In this document: one piece after another, positions 1 to 8,222 of the stretch
Layout of the letters: each line of letters starts with the position of its first letter
Position numbering within the stretch: the first letter of the stretch is position 1
NCBI GenBank assembly: GCA_019057815.1
Contig: JAHLWR010000014.1
Coordinates: 1 to 64,000, forward strand
Source of the DNA: Candidatus Heimdallarchaeota archaeon
Lineage (GTDB): Archaea; Asgardarchaeota; Heimdallarchaeia; Heimdallarchaeales; Heimdallarchaeaceae
Reading direction: 5' to 3'
DNA length: 64,000 nucleotides
The notes under the pieces: generated by a model
The model's input: the letters and a program-made list of their open reading frames with translations, nothing else
The model's database searches: none
Told to the model about the DNA's origin: nothing
Translations under genes and position numbers: made by a program

Positions 1-96
1 ATTCCAGCCTGGGCTCATGTCACAGGTCAAGAAGTGATTTCCGCAGAAGAGAGTGGTCCCAATGATTATCGCTTTCTTGTTAAGAGACTGAAATAG
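1..96 (+). CDS. TusA-family sulfurtransferase-like protein, C-terminal fragment
   Basis: This is the last 31 codons of a gene entering from the left edge, ending in TAG. The tail reads IPAWAHVTGQEVISAEE, then NDYRFLVKRLK. It matches the end of TusA/SirA-fold proteins, where a helix (IPAW..kTG.e) leads into the final strand (.YRF.V.K). TusA proteins pass persulfide sulfur in tRNA thiolation or sulfur oxidation through an N-terminal Cys-Pro motif, which lies outside the window, so activity cannot be judged. The methyltransferase follows 65 bp downstream on the same strand. Family assignment rests on a short tail only. Confidence 0.55.
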   Translation: MPAWAHVTGQEVISAEESGPNDYRFLVKRLK

Positions 97-161
97 AGGT
101 TGAATGGTGATTTCATAACTGAATCTGTAACTCAAAGAATTACTCGATGGTGACATAAAAT

Positions 162-782
162 ATGAATAAATCTGAGAAGTTTTGGGATAAAAGAGCAAAG
201 GATTATGACAATCAAAAAACGAATTGGGAGAAGTATAATAAAACGGTTGATAAAACCAAGCAATATCTCAATACCAATGATATCGTTCTAGATTTCGCTT
301 GTGGGGCAGGAATAAAGACCATTAAACTCGCTGACAATGTGAAAGAGATTCAAGGTATAGATATATCCTCCAAACTGATAGATGTCGCAAAAAGAAAAGC
401 AGAGGAGCGAAAAGTTGAGAATACCCATTTCGCGCAAGTAACAATATTTGATACTGGATTCAAAAAAGAATCTTTTGATGTAATCCTGGCTTTTAACATC
501 CTGCACTTGGTAGACAATGGACAAGAGATTATTCATAAGATACATGAACTACTAAAACCAGGAGGATTGTTTATTTCTGAAACAGTGTGTATGGGAGAGA
601 AAAAAGCGTTTCTAGGTTGGATTCTATCCTTCCTTAGCAAAATAGGACTGGTTCCACCAATAACATTTTTGAAAATCTCCGATTTAGAAGATTTGATGAG
701 TGGTGGAAAGTTTCAGATAATTGACACAGAAATTGTGCAGCAAAATCCACAGAGCTATTATATCTTGGCAAAGAAGGAATGA
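162..782 (+). CDS. class I SAM-dependent methyltransferase
   Basis: A 206-aa soluble protein with a Rossmann-fold methyltransferase core. Motif I is VLDFACGAGIKT at residues 43-54, the acidic end of strand 2 is IQGIDIS near residue 64, and the motif IV region is FDVILAFNILHLV near residue 105. The post-motif LLKPGGLFISET is typical of the Methyltransf_11/25 families. The substrate cannot be read from the sequence. A GGTGA stretch about 9 bases before the ATG may serve as a ribosome-binding site. It follows the TusA-like tail by 65 bp, so a shared transcript is possible. The stop is followed directly by a decayed dehydrogenase tail, so the downstream side of this locus has been rearranged. Confidence 0.85.
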   Translation: MNKSEKFWDKRAKDYDNQKTNWEKYNKTVDKTKQYLNTNDIVLDFACGAGIKTIKLADNVKEIQGIDISSKLIDVAKRKAEERKVENTHFAQVTIFDTGFKKESFDVILAFNILHLVDNGQEIIHKIHELLKPGGLFISETVCMGEKKAFLGWILSFLSKIGLVPPITFLKISDLEDLMSGGKFQIIDTEIVQQNPQSYYILAKKE

Positions 783-784
783 AT

Positions 785-904
785 TGCCTTCAACGGATTG
801 GATCGGTAATAGATACTGTGTATCCTCTAAGCCAAACTGCAGATGCTCATCGACATTACGAAACAGGTCATTCTAAAGGTCGAGTAGTGATCAGCATAGA
901 TTGA
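785..904 (+). pseudogene. remnant: C-terminal tail of a zinc-type alcohol dehydrogenase / quinone oxidoreductase
   Basis: In a different frame from the preceding methyltransferase, a 39-codon stretch reads IGSVIDTVYPLSQTADAHRH, then YETGHSKGRVVISID and a stop. This is the conserved end of MDR-superfamily oxidoreductases (pattern I.PVID.v.pL.eA.eAHr..e.g...GKivl.i). There is no room upstream for the NADPH-binding domain because the methyltransferase occupies it, so only the tail remains. It most likely marks a deletion or recombination junction. Confidence 0.6.
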
Positions 905-988
905 ATAAGTAAGGATCACGATCAATTAATCTATCAATTCTTGGAGTAGTGATTTTTTAATGCAATTTTTTAATCAACTAAACTCAAA

Positions 989-1039
989 TTATTTTTTGTA
1001 ATATTTCATTGCTTCTTCTTCTTTTCCATGTTCAAACCT
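989..1039 (-). pseudogene. remnant: C-terminal tail of a paralogue of the ATC-hydrolase-like gene
   Basis: On the minus strand these bases read FEHGKEEEAMKYYKK and a stop, preceded after one codon by an in-frame TGA. The intact gene at 2453-3352 ends FKPGNEEEAMKYYKI. The match of 11 of 15 residues, with the stop at the same place, shows the end of a second copy whose body is gone. The ancestral arrangement was probably a tandem pair. Confidence 0.55.
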
Positions 1040-1106
1040 TCAAAAAGAAGAGTAGTTATAACTTAATTGTCTAATGTATCAACCACTCTGGTAAATTTTT
1101 TTGGTC

Positions 1107-2243
1107 TTACAATTCTTCGATAGTCTCCTTAAATATCACATTTCTCTTCCGTAAGTATTCAATAATTTGGTGATAGACTTCTGAATGTTTTCCTAATAGT
1201 TCTGGAGGAATGATTCCTTTTTCTTTGAATTTTCCTTCAAGTACAATTTGAGCTACAGCTGTACAAGTATATCCTGTTGTTCTTGCTATAGATAAAATGC
1301 GTTTCTCTCTATCGTACTTATCAAGCATATCATAAGTATAACGTAGTTTCTTGTCATCTTTCATTCCTTCAATAACTATCTTCATAATAGTATGATCTTC
1401 ATCTCCCTCTTCAAACATCCAATGATCAAGTAGAAGTTTACCTGTTAGCTCAATTGGTTTGATTTTTTTTCCTGTTACATCAATTTCCTCTTTATTGAGG
1501 AATCCTGCTTTTATTAGCATTTGCATCTTTTCTATATGATCAGGATATCTCAGTGTTTTTTCTTTCATGAAAGGGATATCCATTGTCTTGATGAGAGTTC
1601 TAAGACCATCAGTATTGATGGCTACTAGAGTTCCTACTTCTGGAAAATCTAATAATTCAAGTTCAGATAATGCTGGTTTAACAACTATCTCACTATTCTC
1701 AATATATCTCGCTAATAGGATATAATCCTCGATTACCTCAATGGGTGGATAAGGTGATTTATAATCAAAAAGCCAGTTTCTTTCTACCGGTAATCCTCCA
1801 ACATAACATAGGAAACTTTCTGTTTTATCTAAGATTGAATCAATATAACCAAGTATGATGCTGCTTGAACCAGGAGCTACTCCACAGTCAACAACAGCAG
1901 TAACTCCTTTCTCCTTTGCTAATTTATCTAAGCTTAATGCATCTCCCTCATAATATGAGATATCTACTATGTTCTTTCCTGCTTCAATTACTGCTTTAAG
2001 AGACTTGTACCCCATAAAACTAGGAAGAGCTCCAATTACTAAATCAAAATCCTTTACAATATCTTTGATGATATTGGGATTGGATAAATCTGCACATATT
2101 CCATGAAGATCATAATCATGTGTCAGTTTATCTAAAACCTCTTGGTTAATATCAACTATTGAAACCTCAGTTGAGGGATCTTCTGCCAAATCTCTTGCAA
2201 TAACATTTCCTACATATCCTGCTCCTAAAACAACAACTTTCAT
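1107..2243 (-). CDS. saccharopine dehydrogenase-like NAD(P)-dependent oxidoreductase
   Basis: A 378-aa protein. It opens with a Rossmann dinucleotide motif (VVVLGAGYVGNVIARDLAE) and a strand-2 acid (VSIVDIN), followed by the family middle section (VIGALPSFMGYKSLKAVIEA, VVDCGVAPGSSSIILGY). The C-terminal half matches the saccharopine dehydrogenase C domain, including a GYTCTAVAQIVLEGKFKEKGIIPPE-like stretch near residues 325-352 typical of this family. Such enzymes interconvert saccharopine with lysine or 2-aminoadipate semialdehyde, but many homologues act on other amino acids. Lysine 6-transaminase is encoded 40 kb away, so a lysine role is possible but unproven. It follows the mini-ORF at 2328-2435 on the same strand. 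Confidence 0.82.
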   Translation of the reverse strand: MKVVVLGAGYVGNVIARDLAEDPSTEVSIVDINQEVLDKLTHDYDLHGICADLSNPNIIKDIVKDFDLVIGALPSFMGYKSLKAVIEAGKNIVDISYYEGDALSLDKLAKEKGVTAVVDCGVAPGSSSIILGYIDSILDKTESFLCYVGGLPVERNWLFDYKSPYPPIEVIEDYILLARYIENSEIVVKPALSELELLDFPEVGTLVAINTDGLRTLIKTMDIPFMKEKTLRYPDHIEKMQMLIKAGFLNKEEIDVTGKKIKPIELTGKLLLDHWMFEEGDEDHTIMKIVIEGMKDDKKLRYTYDMLDKYDREKRILSIARTTGYTCTAVAQIVLEGKFKEKGIIPPELLGKHSEVYHQIIEYLRKRNVIFKETIEEL

Positions 2244-2327
2244 AATCTAAACCTCTAGGTATATACAATAATAGAAATAGATGAAGTTAAAAGATTATCA
2301 GTCGATTCGTAAAACTAAATTCTTCAA

Positions 2328-2435
2328 TTATTCTTTTGTACTTGATGTTCTTATTTCTTTGACATCAACAGGTGCAAATTCTATACTAGGTATCTCGGAT
2401 AATTTTTGTTCTTCATCACTATCATAGTCTATCAT
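2328..2435 (-). CDS. small acidic protein, 35 aa, unknown
   Basis: An ATG-started ORF of 35 codons begins MIDYDSDEEQKLSEIPSIEF and ends in TAA. It lies in the 209-bp gap between two same-strand genes, 17 bp after the stop of the ATC-hydrolase-like gene. Composition is acidic and polar with no membrane segment, and codon use resembles the neighbours. It may be a genuine small protein of the same transcript or the tail of a lost gene. I recognise no family. Confidence 0.35.
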   Translation of the reverse strand: MIDYDSDEEQKLSEIPSIEFAPVDVKEIRTSSTKE

Positions 2436-2452
2436 CTTCTACTTTACACGTA

Positions 2453-3352
2453 TCAAATCTTGTAATATTTCATCGCTTCTTCTTCATTTCCAGGTTTAAA
2501 ATTATCCCAGAACTCCTTTGGAGGATGCTGTAAATCATAATCAATTCGAGTATCATGCAAAACTCGAGAACAATATGGGTCTCCCTCCATCAGAGTATGC
2601 TCCATAGTTAAAATTATATGATCGCTATAGTAAGCTCTAAATTTCTCATAATCTCCATAACAGCAAACAAGATATTTGAATTCAACATCAGGAAGCTCTA
2701 TTGTAGCATCTACACAAGTTGGACAGTTCTTATTTTTGAAATCGTATCTGCCTTCTTCTAACATAGTATGTACAAGAACCCATTCAGATGAAGTTGTATC
2801 TCCAGATAAACGATTCTCCACCATTTTTTCAAGACTAAAAAATTCATCTCTATCCGGGGAAGGATTATCCATATAATAATGAGTTACATATCGCTTGAAC
2901 AGTTTCACCGCTTCTTTTCTACCAATAGTTTCCGCTAGAGCTTGTAAAAGATAATAAGATGGATATATCCAAGCTTGTATAAGTGCTTTCATTGAAATTT
3001 CCACTTCTTTAGTTTCCCATTCATTTTTTTCTTTTATCTGCAGGAGATGAAGATAGTAATTTAGAGATGCTTTATTCAAATCGGAATATTGAATTAAATT
3101 CTGGAATTTTGACAATATATTTTCAAATTCTGCAGAAGAATTTCTTGAAAAATCTTTTTCTACTAATCCCTTATATTTCTCTGTTAGATTCTTAACGTAA
3201 TCAGTAATAACCTCTGATTTTTCTTTAGCTATAAATCCAACATTATAATCAAGCTTGCTCAATAAGACTTCTTCAATCTTTTCTAATAGTTTTATAGCTA
3301 TAATCTTTTCTAAAGGATTTTCTTTGAATGTTCCAGTTTGTGTAAATTTCAT
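2453..3352 (-). CDS. L-2-amino-thiazoline-4-carboxylate hydrolase-like protein
   Basis: A 299-aa protein. Its C-terminal third has the layout of the ATC-hydrolase family (PF14196): a CPTC pair (NKNCPTCVDATIE), a hydrophobic LVCCYGDYEKF segment, then a helix and LMEGDPYCSRVLHDTR, which corresponds to the family's GD..C.F.f signature. The N-terminal 120 residues are helical and not recognised. ATC hydrolase opens a thiazoline ring in cysteine metabolism, but most archaeal members have no proven activity. The tail of a second copy is preserved at 989-1039, so the gene was once duplicated. Confidence 0.55.
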   Translation of the reverse strand: MKFTQTGTFKENPLEKIIAIKLLEKIEEVLLSKLDYNVGFIAKEKSEVITDYVKNLTEKYKGLVEKDFSRNSSAEFENILSKFQNLIQYSDLNKASLNYYLHLLQIKEKNEWETKEVEISMKALIQAWIYPSYYLLQALAETIGRKEAVKLFKRYVTHYYMDNPSPDRDEFFSLEKMVENRLSGDTTSSEWVLVHTMLEEGRYDFKNKNCPTCVDATIELPDVEFKYLVCCYGDYEKFRAYYSDHIILTMEHTLMEGDPYCSRVLHDTRIDYDLQHPPKEFWDNFKPGNEEEAMKYYKI

Positions 3353-3573
3353 TTCAGAATCATTTTTTTTTAATGTTCGAATCCTAATAAGTATATTGTT
3401 GAAGATTTAATCATCACAAAAAATTGAAAAACAAAATGGTATGCACAACACAAACTAGATTTAGAGGAGTTCTAGTGTGAAACGGACCTTGCTGTTTGGT
3501 TACCGTATATTTTTACGGATGACCTTATGCGTTAGAGGACTATCATAAGAAGGTGGGTTGACAACAAGGTCAT
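3353..3573. other. intergenic region with an inverted repeat, no gene seen
   Basis: No convincing ORF is present on either strand. An 8-bp inverted repeat, ATGACCTT (3519-3526) and AAGGTCAT (3566-3573), lies directly after the stop of the minus-strand M28 peptidase and could form a hairpin with a 39-base loop. A smaller hairpin CCGTA/TACGG lies near 3501-3516. The segment 3552-3569 (gggttgacaacaaggtca) nearly repeats at about 4828-4845. Confidence 0.35.
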
Positions 3574-4767
3574 TTACAGATCCATTCTAGATAGTTCTAT
3601 TACAGTTGCGATAATTGCTTGAGTAACCTTCTTCATGAAATCAAAGTCTAATTTATCTATAGTATCTGCTTCTGTGTGATGAAATGGAGAACGGAAATAT
3701 GCGGTATCTGTTATCATAACTGCGGGTATGTTTTCTTTCCAGAATGGAGCATGATCTGACTTTATCAAATCATACAACCATTTAGAAATCTTCTCAAATC
3801 TGAGAGGTATTTTAATCCACAAAAAAGGAAGTTTGATATTTTTATGTTTACAATTTTTGATGAAAATTTTTCCCAATCTTTTAGAGTTTTTATCACTCAC
3901 TATGGAAATAAAGTCACCTCTACCCTTTCGGAATTTCACCTTATATGTTGGAAAGAACAGAGGTTTAAGTAAAGGTGGAAAAAACTGAGAATGTTTTCTC
4001 TTACTTGTATAACCTATTGCGGCTAAATTTATAACACCAGTTATTTGTTTATCCAATTCTAAAGCTTTCTTAACCCAAATATCACTCCCTACCAGTCCTA
4101 GTTCTCCTACACAAGATATCCTGTTAACGTGTGATCTACTTTCGATGATATACTCACAATATTCCTTCTCAGAATCTGTAAAATTATCCTTAATATCTTC
4201 ATATGCTTTTTGCCACGTATCTAATAGAGGTTTCCCCTTTGACAGTCCTATGGTAACATTAGAATTGAATTTTTTAAACATTTTATGAGAATGATAAGAC
4301 ATATACCGATAATCTACATCAAAAATTCCCAACTCTAGTCCTTTATTCCTGTCTTGTTGAGCTAGTGTTGGATGTAGTTCTTCTAGAGTGAAACTGATAA
4401 ACCGAACACAACCTGAAAGATTTTCAGAGGCTAGTAGTCTTGCTACTTCTAACATCACTGCAATTCCTGAACCATTGTCATTTGCCCCAGGAGTATTATG
4501 AAATGTATCATAATGACCAGTAACAAGAATTTCAGGTTTAGATTCATCTCCTATATATCCTTCAATATTCTTAAAAATCATTTCTGAACCCTTTACTTCG
4601 AAGGTTTGTTCATTTGTGTTTAGACCATATTCTTGAAATTCTGATCTAATATAATCTGCGGTTTCATTTAGTTTTTGAGGATTTACAATATGATGTTTTA
4701 CTCCTTCGATTTTTAAAATGTGCTGGTAAAGTCTTTCTACATCTACTTTCTTAAGTATATCACTCAT
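3574..4767 (-). CDS. M28-family zinc metallopeptidase
   Basis: A 397-aa protein of the M28 (aminopeptidase Y/S type) clan. Metal-site motifs in order are VTGHYDTF (His-Asp), GANDNGSGIAVMLE (bridging Asp), FTLEELHP (catalytic Glu pair), SDHAPFWKENIPAVMITDT, and HHTEADTIDKLD (final His). It probably removes N-terminal residues from peptides. No signal peptide or membrane helix is seen, so it is predicted cytosolic. A long insert of about 140 residues between the Glu pair and the later Asp is larger than in minimal M28 enzymes. It begins with ATG and ends at the edge of the hairpin-bearing gap. Confidence 0.85.
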   Translation of the reverse strand: MSDILKKVDVERLYQHILKIEGVKHHIVNPQKLNETADYIRSEFQEYGLNTNEQTFEVKGSEMIFKNIEGYIGDESKPEILVTGHYDTFHNTPGANDNGSGIAVMLEVARLLASENLSGCVRFISFTLEELHPTLAQQDRNKGLELGIFDVDYRYMSYHSHKMFKKFNSNVTIGLSKGKPLLDTWQKAYEDIKDNFTDSEKEYCEYIIESRSHVNRISCVGELGLVGSDIWVKKALELDKQITGVINLAAIGYTSKRKHSQFFPPLLKPLFFPTYKVKFRKGRGDFISIVSDKNSKRLGKIFIKNCKHKNIKLPFLWIKIPLRFEKISKWLYDLIKSDHAPFWKENIPAVMITDTAYFRSPFHHTEADTIDKLDFDFMKKVTQAIIATVIELSRMDL

Positions 4768-4870
4768 TTAAATTCGTTATAATTAAGAAATATGGTATTT
4801 AAACTTATCCTAATTTCATTGAGACAAGAGGTTTACAACAAGGTTCTTTTGAATCTAATTAGCTAATATG

Positions 4871-5371
4871 TTAGGTCCTAATACAGTTTAGCACAAAGGA
4901 ATAAACGTCAGCAGATAAGTACATCGTTTTATTTAATTCATCTAGAATTCGTAATGCTTTTTTTCTAGTTAGTATTTTTTTTCTAAATGAATCTATAATT
5001 ATCCCTAAAGTACCTTTAACCTTTAAATTAAGCCCTTTAGCATATATCCTAGCTTCCTCATCATCCAGTAATATGACATCTGTAGTTAGGGATATTGCTA
5101 AGTTTATGGTTTCTATCTCTCCTCTATGAAGTTGTGAATTACTAATAATGTCCTTTTTCTCAGTGATTTTATCCTCGACTCTTATAAAGCCCTTTTCAAT
5201 AGCCTTCTTGATAATTACTGCATCAGCATAATTCTCTTTTAATCCTTTTTCAACGGTCTCATTATAAACAACTACAGAGATTATAACATGTTCAAATAAT
5301 TTGTTTAGAAGATCTAAGCATCCTGCTTTAGCTAGATGAATCAAGGGTCCTGAATTACTCACTGCTATCAT
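4871..5371 (-). CDS. PIN-like DUF3368 protein, putative VapC-type toxin
   Basis: A 166-aa protein. It begins IAVSNSGPLIHLAKAG, the DUF3368 variant of the PIN start motif in which the first acid is usually in ..D(S/A)SPLI and is Asn here. A mid-protein LHRGEIETINLA supplies the second acidic site, and VILLDDEEARIYAKG the third. PIN-fold toxins are Mg-dependent RNases. The gene overlaps the upstream antitoxin by 17 bp, so the two are almost certainly translated together. Asn in place of Asp at residue 6 could weaken activity, although DUF3368 members vary here. Confidence 0.75.
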   Translation of the reverse strand: MIAVSNSGPLIHLAKAGCLDLLNKLFEHVIISVVVYNETVEKGLKENYADAVIIKKAIEKGFIRVEDKITEKKDIISNSQLHRGEIETINLAISLTTDVILLDDEEARIYAKGLNLKVKGTLGIIIDSFRKKILTRKKALRILDELNKTMYLSADVYSFVLNCIRT

Positions 5372-5654
5372 TCATCTCACGCTCTAGTTCCTCAACAGAT
5401 ATCGGAAAAGGTATGTTATAGTCTCGTAATAATTTCAGAAAGGATCTATATGATTCTCCACAGTATTCAGCTGCTTTCCATACAGTCCATTTTTGTAAAC
5501 GAATGTTTTCTAAAGCTCTTCTTATTTTCATTTCTCGAATTCCTAATTCCAAAGCTTTTCGAGCTACAGTTGACTTATCTGACTTCATCTGTCTAGCTAA
5601 AGATAGCAACTCCTCTTCTTCTGATTCTTCTATGCGTACAGAAAATGTTTTCAT
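5355..5654 (-). CDS. ribbon-helix-helix/UPF0175-like antitoxin
   Basis: The longest frame starts at 5672, but the TATA-like sequence at 5685-5694 places transcription near 5663, so I prefer the ATG at 5654 (MKTFSVRIEESEEEEL). The N-terminus (FSVRIEE..EE.LL.LA) fits an RHH or UPF0175 DNA-binding fold. The second half (KWTVWKAAEYCGESYRSFLK) resembles the helix-turn-helix segment of UPF0175 proteins, and the acidic tail probably binds the toxin. It should neutralise the DUF3368 toxin and repress its own promoter through the inverted repeat at 5663-5684. Protein length is 99 aa with this start. Confidence 0.72.
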   Translation of the reverse strand: MKTFSVRIEESEEEELLSLARQMKSDKSTVARKALELGIREMKIRRALENIRLQKWTVWKAAEYCGESYRSFLKLLRDYNIPFPISVEELEREMNDSSE

Positions 5655-5662
5655 ATAATCAG

Positions 5663-5684
5663 CAGTATACATTATAGTATACTG
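5663..5684 (-). promoter_or_regulatory. operator of the toxin-antitoxin pair
   Basis: Perfect 8-bp arms CAGTATAC and GTATACTG are separated by ATTATA. The repeat sits between the putative TATA box (5685-5694, minus strand) and the preferred antitoxin start at 5654, overlapping the predicted transcription start. This is where an RHH autorepressor would block the polymerase. Confidence 0.55.
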
Positions 5685-5694
5685 TATATATAAA
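5685..5694 (-). promoter_or_regulatory. TATA box of the toxin-antitoxin operon
   Basis: The minus strand reads GTTTATATAT, a near-consensus archaeal TATA element. Initiation about 25 bp downstream falls near 5663, favouring the ATG at 5654 over the upstream ATG at 5672. Confidence 0.45.
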
Positions 5695-5878
5695 CCTTAA
5701 TGCGTTTTAAATTGAAAAGTTTTAAATTTAGAAGAAATTTAACTAAACGTTATCTATTCCTTATCTTGTTGAATTAGGTTTTTCTGATTTTTATATGTAT
5801 GCAAAAATCATCTGTTTTTCCGTAAAAAAACAAGCGTAAATAAATTTATACAAGCTATGAATAATACTTCTTGTATCT

Positions 5879-6928
5879 ATGACATCTAAAATCTATATGA
5901 CTAGTACATCGCCTTTAGATGAATTGTTAAGAGCTGCAGCTTTTGAAGTAAGGCATGTCTGGGGAATCAATGAATCAAGAATGATTGATTACATAGATTA
6001 TCTTCCTCAACAATATTGTCAGTTATCAAAATACATAGTTTCAAACATACTGCCTGAGATGGATCCAGATAAAGATAAACTCTTGATAGTTAGTCACTGT
6101 ACGGAGTTGAATAGGTTTCACGCACTTTTAGATGAAATTACTGAACACTGGTTCTTAGAGACACCTAGAACTAAAAGAGAGCATTCATTGGAATATTTGG
6201 AAACACAGCTAACGATGTTTATAGATGAACTTCCAGTTCTAAAATCAATTACTTCTGAGGAACTTAACTCTTTGATAAAAGAAAGATTTGATCTATTGAA
6301 TTTACTTAAAGAAGTCTTCATTAATCATAAGTTAGGATATTTAGAATTATTAGAATTCATTCCAAAGATATTAGATCGAAATAAACAAAATGGTAAAGAG
6401 ATTAAACAGGAACTGACATACTTAGTTAAGGAATCTGCACCAATAATAGAAACTAACGAAAACAAGCCTGCAATCATAATACTAGGAGAATTCTGGTGTG
6501 ACAGAATCAAACCTGTTCTGGAGTTTATAGTTAAAAAATTTGAAATTAGAAGTGATAGTTTTGAAAATGGTTTAAATGTTCTAGAAGAGATTTTAAGTCC
6601 TAAACCATTTGAAACAATGAACGATTATATTCGATTCACTGCTGCAAATACTATAAAAAATAGATTTAACCCTTCGTTACTTGATTTTGATATATCTGAT
6701 ATTGAAAAATTGGTAACAGAGAAGAATATAGAAGGTGTAATCATCTTAAATTACAAGTTCTGTGATGTTTATTCATTTCTTTCACCACTTTTAAAATTAT
6801 CAACAATTGCATCTATACCTATTTTAGATCTTGAAATTGAGGGAGAAGGATTGGGTCTTGAACAACTGAAAACAAGAATTGAAGCTTTTGAAGAATGTTT
6901 AATTGATAGGAGGATTATAAATGGATGA
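5879..6928 (+). CDS. 2-hydroxyacyl-CoA dehydratase subunit (HgdA/HgdB family, divergent)
   Basis: A 349-aa protein of the 2-hydroxyglutaryl-CoA dehydratase D-component family. It keeps three spaced cysteines (SHCTELNRFHALLDE, GEFWCDRIKP, NYKFCDVYSF) in positions that could bind the subunit's [4Fe-4S] cluster, and the C-terminal pattern LDLEIEG...L.TRIEAFEE is typical. These enzymes dehydrate 2-hydroxyacyl-CoA by a radical mechanism. Its stop overlaps the next gene by 8 bp. TATA-like AAATTTATA at 5841-5850 lies about 30 bp ahead of the ATG, consistent with a leaderless start. It is more divergent than its partner and the substrate is unknown. Confidence 0.75.
   Translation: MTSKIYMTSTSPLDELLRAAAFEVRHVWGINESRMIDYIDYLPQQYCQLSKYIVSNILPEMDPDKDKLLIVSHCTELNRFHALLDEITEHWFLETPRTKREHSLEYLETQLTMFIDELPVLKSITSEELNSLIKERFDLLNLLKEVFINHKLGYLELLEFIPKILDRNKQNGKEIKQELTYLVKESAPIIETNENKPAIIILGEFWCDRIKPVLEFIVKKFEIRSDSFENGLNVLEEILSPKPFETMNDYIRFTAANTIKNRFNPSLLDFDISDIEKLVTEKNIEGVIILNYKFCDVYSFLSPLLKLSTIASIPILDLEIEGEGLGLEQLKTRIEAFEECLIDRRIING
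6908..6913 (+). promoter_or_regulatory. Shine-Dalgarno site of the second dehydratase subunit
   Basis: AGGAGG lies 7 bases before the ATG at 6921 and inside the 3' end of the preceding gene. It fixes the start of the second subunit and shows SD-led translation within this operon, in contrast to the leaderless first gene. Confidence 0.7.
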
Positions 6929-8165
6929 AAGAACTCTCCTTAAAAACATGTTAAAGCTTCTTTATTCCTACCCCTTTAGAACTATTACATGTGCAGCTGT
7001 TCCGTGGTTTACTAAAATTAAATCAGATAAAACAATCTTTTCTATGATAATGAAACATCTTAGTAAAGGTTTCAAGAATCCTCATAGAACAGCATGGATT
7101 CCTTTTGTTTATCCTGTTGAAATTCTCTATGCGATGAATCTCTTACCTTACATGACAGAAATCTATGGTAACGGGTTTTCGCGATTTCCTACGTTTTTCA
7201 AGGATGCTTTTGAAAGAGCTCTTCATTTTGGAATCCCTGCAGACGCTTGTAGCTTTCACCATGCTTCTGTCGGAATATTTACACAAGGTGTTATGCCAAA
7301 ACCTCGCTTAGTTTTAGGTGGTACGCCAACAGGATGTGAGGATCAGTATCATACTTTAAGATTATTAGCTAAAAATTTCAAAACAGAGTTCTATTCTATT
7401 GACTATCCAAGAAATTACAAAGGAGAAAAAGAGAAATTAGACTATTTCAAAGCTGAATTATACGGGTTAATAGAATTCGTGGAAAAAGAGACAGGATTTG
7501 AATTTAATAAAGAATCACTTAAGGTTATCAACCAGAGGTACAGAGATATCTACACTAAATATGAGCAGTTTATGAGATTGAAAGCTGAAATCCCAACAAC
7601 ACTTTATGAGAGTCATTTCACAGCATTTACATTTACATTAGCGGAGTTTACAGGAGATATAGATAAAACTGAGCGTTATATTGAGGAAGGAATGCAAGAT
7701 ATTGAAGATCATAAAATAATATACGAGAATGAGAAACCTCTTAGATTAGCTTGGCTAGGTCATCCGATTATACCTTTAAGGAAACTTCAATATTATCTAG
7801 CTAAAAAGAGAGCTTTCATCGGATATCAAGAGTTTATGGAAAGTTGTGTTCCTCCAGTTAAGACAAATTCTGATCCAGTTGAAGAAATAGCTGAAAAATA
7901 CCTTTCTGCTTACACTAATGTCCCTCTAGGTAAAAGGATCGAAATTATCAAGAAGCGTTTAAGTGAACATAAATATGATGGGATCGTTTATATGACTTCA
8001 TGGGGTTGTCATCAGATAAACTCAACAGCTGCCTACATACTAGAAGAGCTGAAGAATGATTATCCTATTGTACAAATTGATTCAGATTGTTGTAATCCAA
8101 AAAACGTTGGAGAGCAGCAATTAAAAATGCGTTTACAAGCTTTAATTGAAATAATTGAACAATAA
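6921..8165 (+). CDS. 2-hydroxyacyl-CoA dehydratase subunit (HgdB family)
   Basis: A 414-aa protein, a clearer member of the HgdA/HgdB/BcrB/BcrC family than its upstream neighbour. Visible motifs are WIPFVYPVEILYAM, then PADACSFHHASVG (cluster Cys), LGGTPTGCEDQYH, YMTSWGCHQINSTAA (second cluster Cys) and IDSDCCNPKNVGEQQLKMR (third, with the usual acidic end). It should form the heterodimer with the 349-aa subunit, each carrying a [4Fe-4S] cluster reduced by the activator encoded 57 bp downstream. No CoA transferase or acyl-CoA dehydrogenase gene is adjacent, so the pathway (glutamate, lactate, phenyllactate or other) cannot be assigned. Confidence 0.85.
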   Translation: MDERTLLKNMLKLLYSYPFRTITCAAVPWFTKIKSDKTIFSMIMKHLSKGFKNPHRTAWIPFVYPVEILYAMNLLPYMTEIYGNGFSRFPTFFKDAFERALHFGIPADACSFHHASVGIFTQGVMPKPRLVLGGTPTGCEDQYHTLRLLAKNFKTEFYSIDYPRNYKGEKEKLDYFKAELYGLIEFVEKETGFEFNKESLKVINQRYRDIYTKYEQFMRLKAEIPTTLYESHFTAFTFTLAEFTGDIDKTERYIEEGMQDIEDHKIIYENEKPLRLAWLGHPIIPLRKLQYYLAKKRAFIGYQEFMESCVPPVKTNSDPVEEIAEKYLSAYTNVPLGKRIEIIKKRLSEHKYDGIVYMTSWGCHQINSTAAYILEELKNDYPIVQIDSDCCNPKNVGEQQLKMRLQALIEIIEQ

Positions 8166-8222
8166 TATCTATAGCAAACGAAATTTTATAAGATACAAAT
8201 ATTCAACTTAAAAGGACATTAT

